Origin: Syntrophales bacterium
Lineage (GTDB): Bacteria > Desulfobacterota > Syntrophia > Syntrophales > UBA5619
Direction of reading: 5' to 3'
DNA: 7,147 nt
NCBI GenBank assembly: GCA_028712015.1
Contig: JAQTRB010000074.1
Location: forward strand, 1 to 7,147
Both the position numbers and the translations under genes were made by a program. Of the stretch, positions 6,394 to 7,147 are shown in pieces. The notes beneath the pieces are model-generated. The model was not told the DNA's origin, did not search any database, and saw only the letters and a program-made list of their open reading frames with translations. Position 1 is the stretch's first letter, and each line of letters starts with the position of its first letter.

Positions 6394-7147
6394 TCAAGAC
6401 GAAAAGCCTCGCCGGACTTGGAGCGCAATTTCTCGCACCCGGCTCATGGCTTCCTCCTCATCGATCGTTGTCATTTTGCGGTTCAGCATAACGATCTTGC
6501 CGTTGATCAGCACCGTATCCACGTCCGCGCCGTTTACCGCATAGACCAGATGGGAGTATTCATTGTAGAGAGGGGTCAAGTGCGGCTTGTTCATGTCGAT
6601 AATGCAAAGATCCGCCTTTTTCCCGACCTCCAGGGAGCCGACCAGCGAATCCAAACCTAAAGTTGCGGCGCCGTTGCAGGTTGCCATTCTCGTTACGGTA
6701 CGGGCGGACATCACCGTGGGATCAAGGCGGGCCGATTTTTCCAATTTGGCTGCCGTGTCCATCTCCTCGAACATGTCGAGATTGTTGTTGCTGGCGCAAC
6801 CGTCCGTTCCCAAACCAACGACGATGCCGTGTTCCAACATGCGTGTGATAGACGCGATCCCCGAGGCCAATTTCATGTTGCTCTCGGGGTTGTGGACAAC
6901 CTTGCAGCCGTGATCGGCAAATAGACGGATATCCTCGTCATCCATCATGACGCCGTGAAACGCGATAAAGCGTTCATCCAGAATGCCGATATCCCGGAGG
7001 AATGTGCTTGCCCTTTGCCCCAGCTTTTCCCACAACTGCTTCACCTCGGCCTTGTTCTCCAGAAAGTGAGTCGCCAATGGAGCATGATAAAGATCGGCCA
7101 GCGCCTTCGACGCCTTCAGCAGTTCCGTTGAACAGGTATAGAGGGAA
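6394..7147 (-). CDS. mtaD: Amidohydrolase, 5-methylthioadenosine/S-adenosylhomocysteine deaminase type (C-terminal 250 residues, N-terminus beyond window)
   Basis: The frame is open from the right edge to TGA at 6396-6394 and gives 250 residues of a protein that is usually about 430-440 long. Counting from the first whole codon (7146), THFLEN (26-31) holds metal ligand H27 and catalytic-type E30, HG at 64-65 holds the next metal His, VHNPESNMKL (84-93) follows, and GTDGCASNNNLDM (113-125) holds metal ligand D115. The tail KADLCIIDM and the returning strands form the small composite beta domain. The family (COG0402, TRZ/ATZ) uses Zn or Fe to deaminate purine nucleosides and related rings; MtaD converts MTA or SAH to the inosyl forms and ammonia. 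Alternatives in the same family are aminofutalosine deaminase of the futalosine menaquinone route, or another cytosine/guanine/triazine deaminase. The N-terminal HxH metal motif lies off the edge. The first visible codon is not a start. The gene converges on the fusion gene. Confidence 0.85.
   Translation of the reverse strand, partial: SLYTCSTELLKASKALADLYHAPLATHFLENKAEVKQLWEKLGQRASTFLRDIGILDERFIAFHGVMMDDEDIRLFADHGCKVVHNPESNMKLASGIASITRMLEHGIVVGLGTDGCASNNNLDMFEEMDTAAKLEKSARLDPTVMSARTVTRMATCNGAATLGLDSLVGSLEVGKKADLCIIDMNKPHLTPLYNEYSHLVYAVNGADVDTVLINGKIVMLNRKMTTIDEEEAMSRVREIALQVRRGFSS

Overview
The window looks like ordinary chromosomal DNA from a Gram-negative bacterium. A member of the former Deltaproteobacteria (Desulfobacterota), for example a syntrophic or sulfate-reducing type, would fit. 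That placement is a low-certainty inference from the gene set: an HrpA helicase, a GH57 domain fused to a glycogen-synthase domain, and an MTA/SAH-deaminase-type amidohydrolase. I see no mobile element, phage, CRISPR array, tRNA or rRNA.

Layout: (1) From 3364 down to the left edge, on the minus strand, lies hrpA, a DEAH-box RNA helicase. It is open for at least 1121 codons without an internal stop, and its C-terminus lies off the left edge. (2) From 3365 to 3581 is a compact divergent control region. It holds a near-consensus sigma-70 promoter for hrpA, a dyad and a three-unit heptamer repeat at that promoter's -35, a short hairpin in the hrpA leader, a weaker candidate promoter on the plus strand, and a ribosome binding site for each gene. 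(3) From 3582 to 6293, on the plus strand, is a 903-residue two-domain protein: an N-terminal GH57 alpha-glucan-active domain fused to a C-terminal GT5 (GlgA-like) glycogen/starch synthase domain. The key catalytic residues appear present in both halves. (4) From 6294 to 6393 is a convergent intergenic gap with a perfect 8-bp inverted repeat (10 bp with one wobble pair). (5) From 6394 to the right edge, on the minus strand, is the C-terminal 250 residues of a COG0402-type amidohydrolase, most like 5-methylthioadenosine/S-adenosylhomocysteine deaminase.

The three genes do not form an operon: the first two diverge and the last two converge. Each probably has its own transcription unit, in RNA or ribosome quality control, alpha-glucan metabolism, and purine/SAM by-product salvage. 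The most notable item is the fusion protein, which joins a predicted glucan-cleaving or glucan-transferring enzyme to a predicted glucan-extending enzyme in one chain and has an unusual nucleotide-sugar loop in its synthase half.
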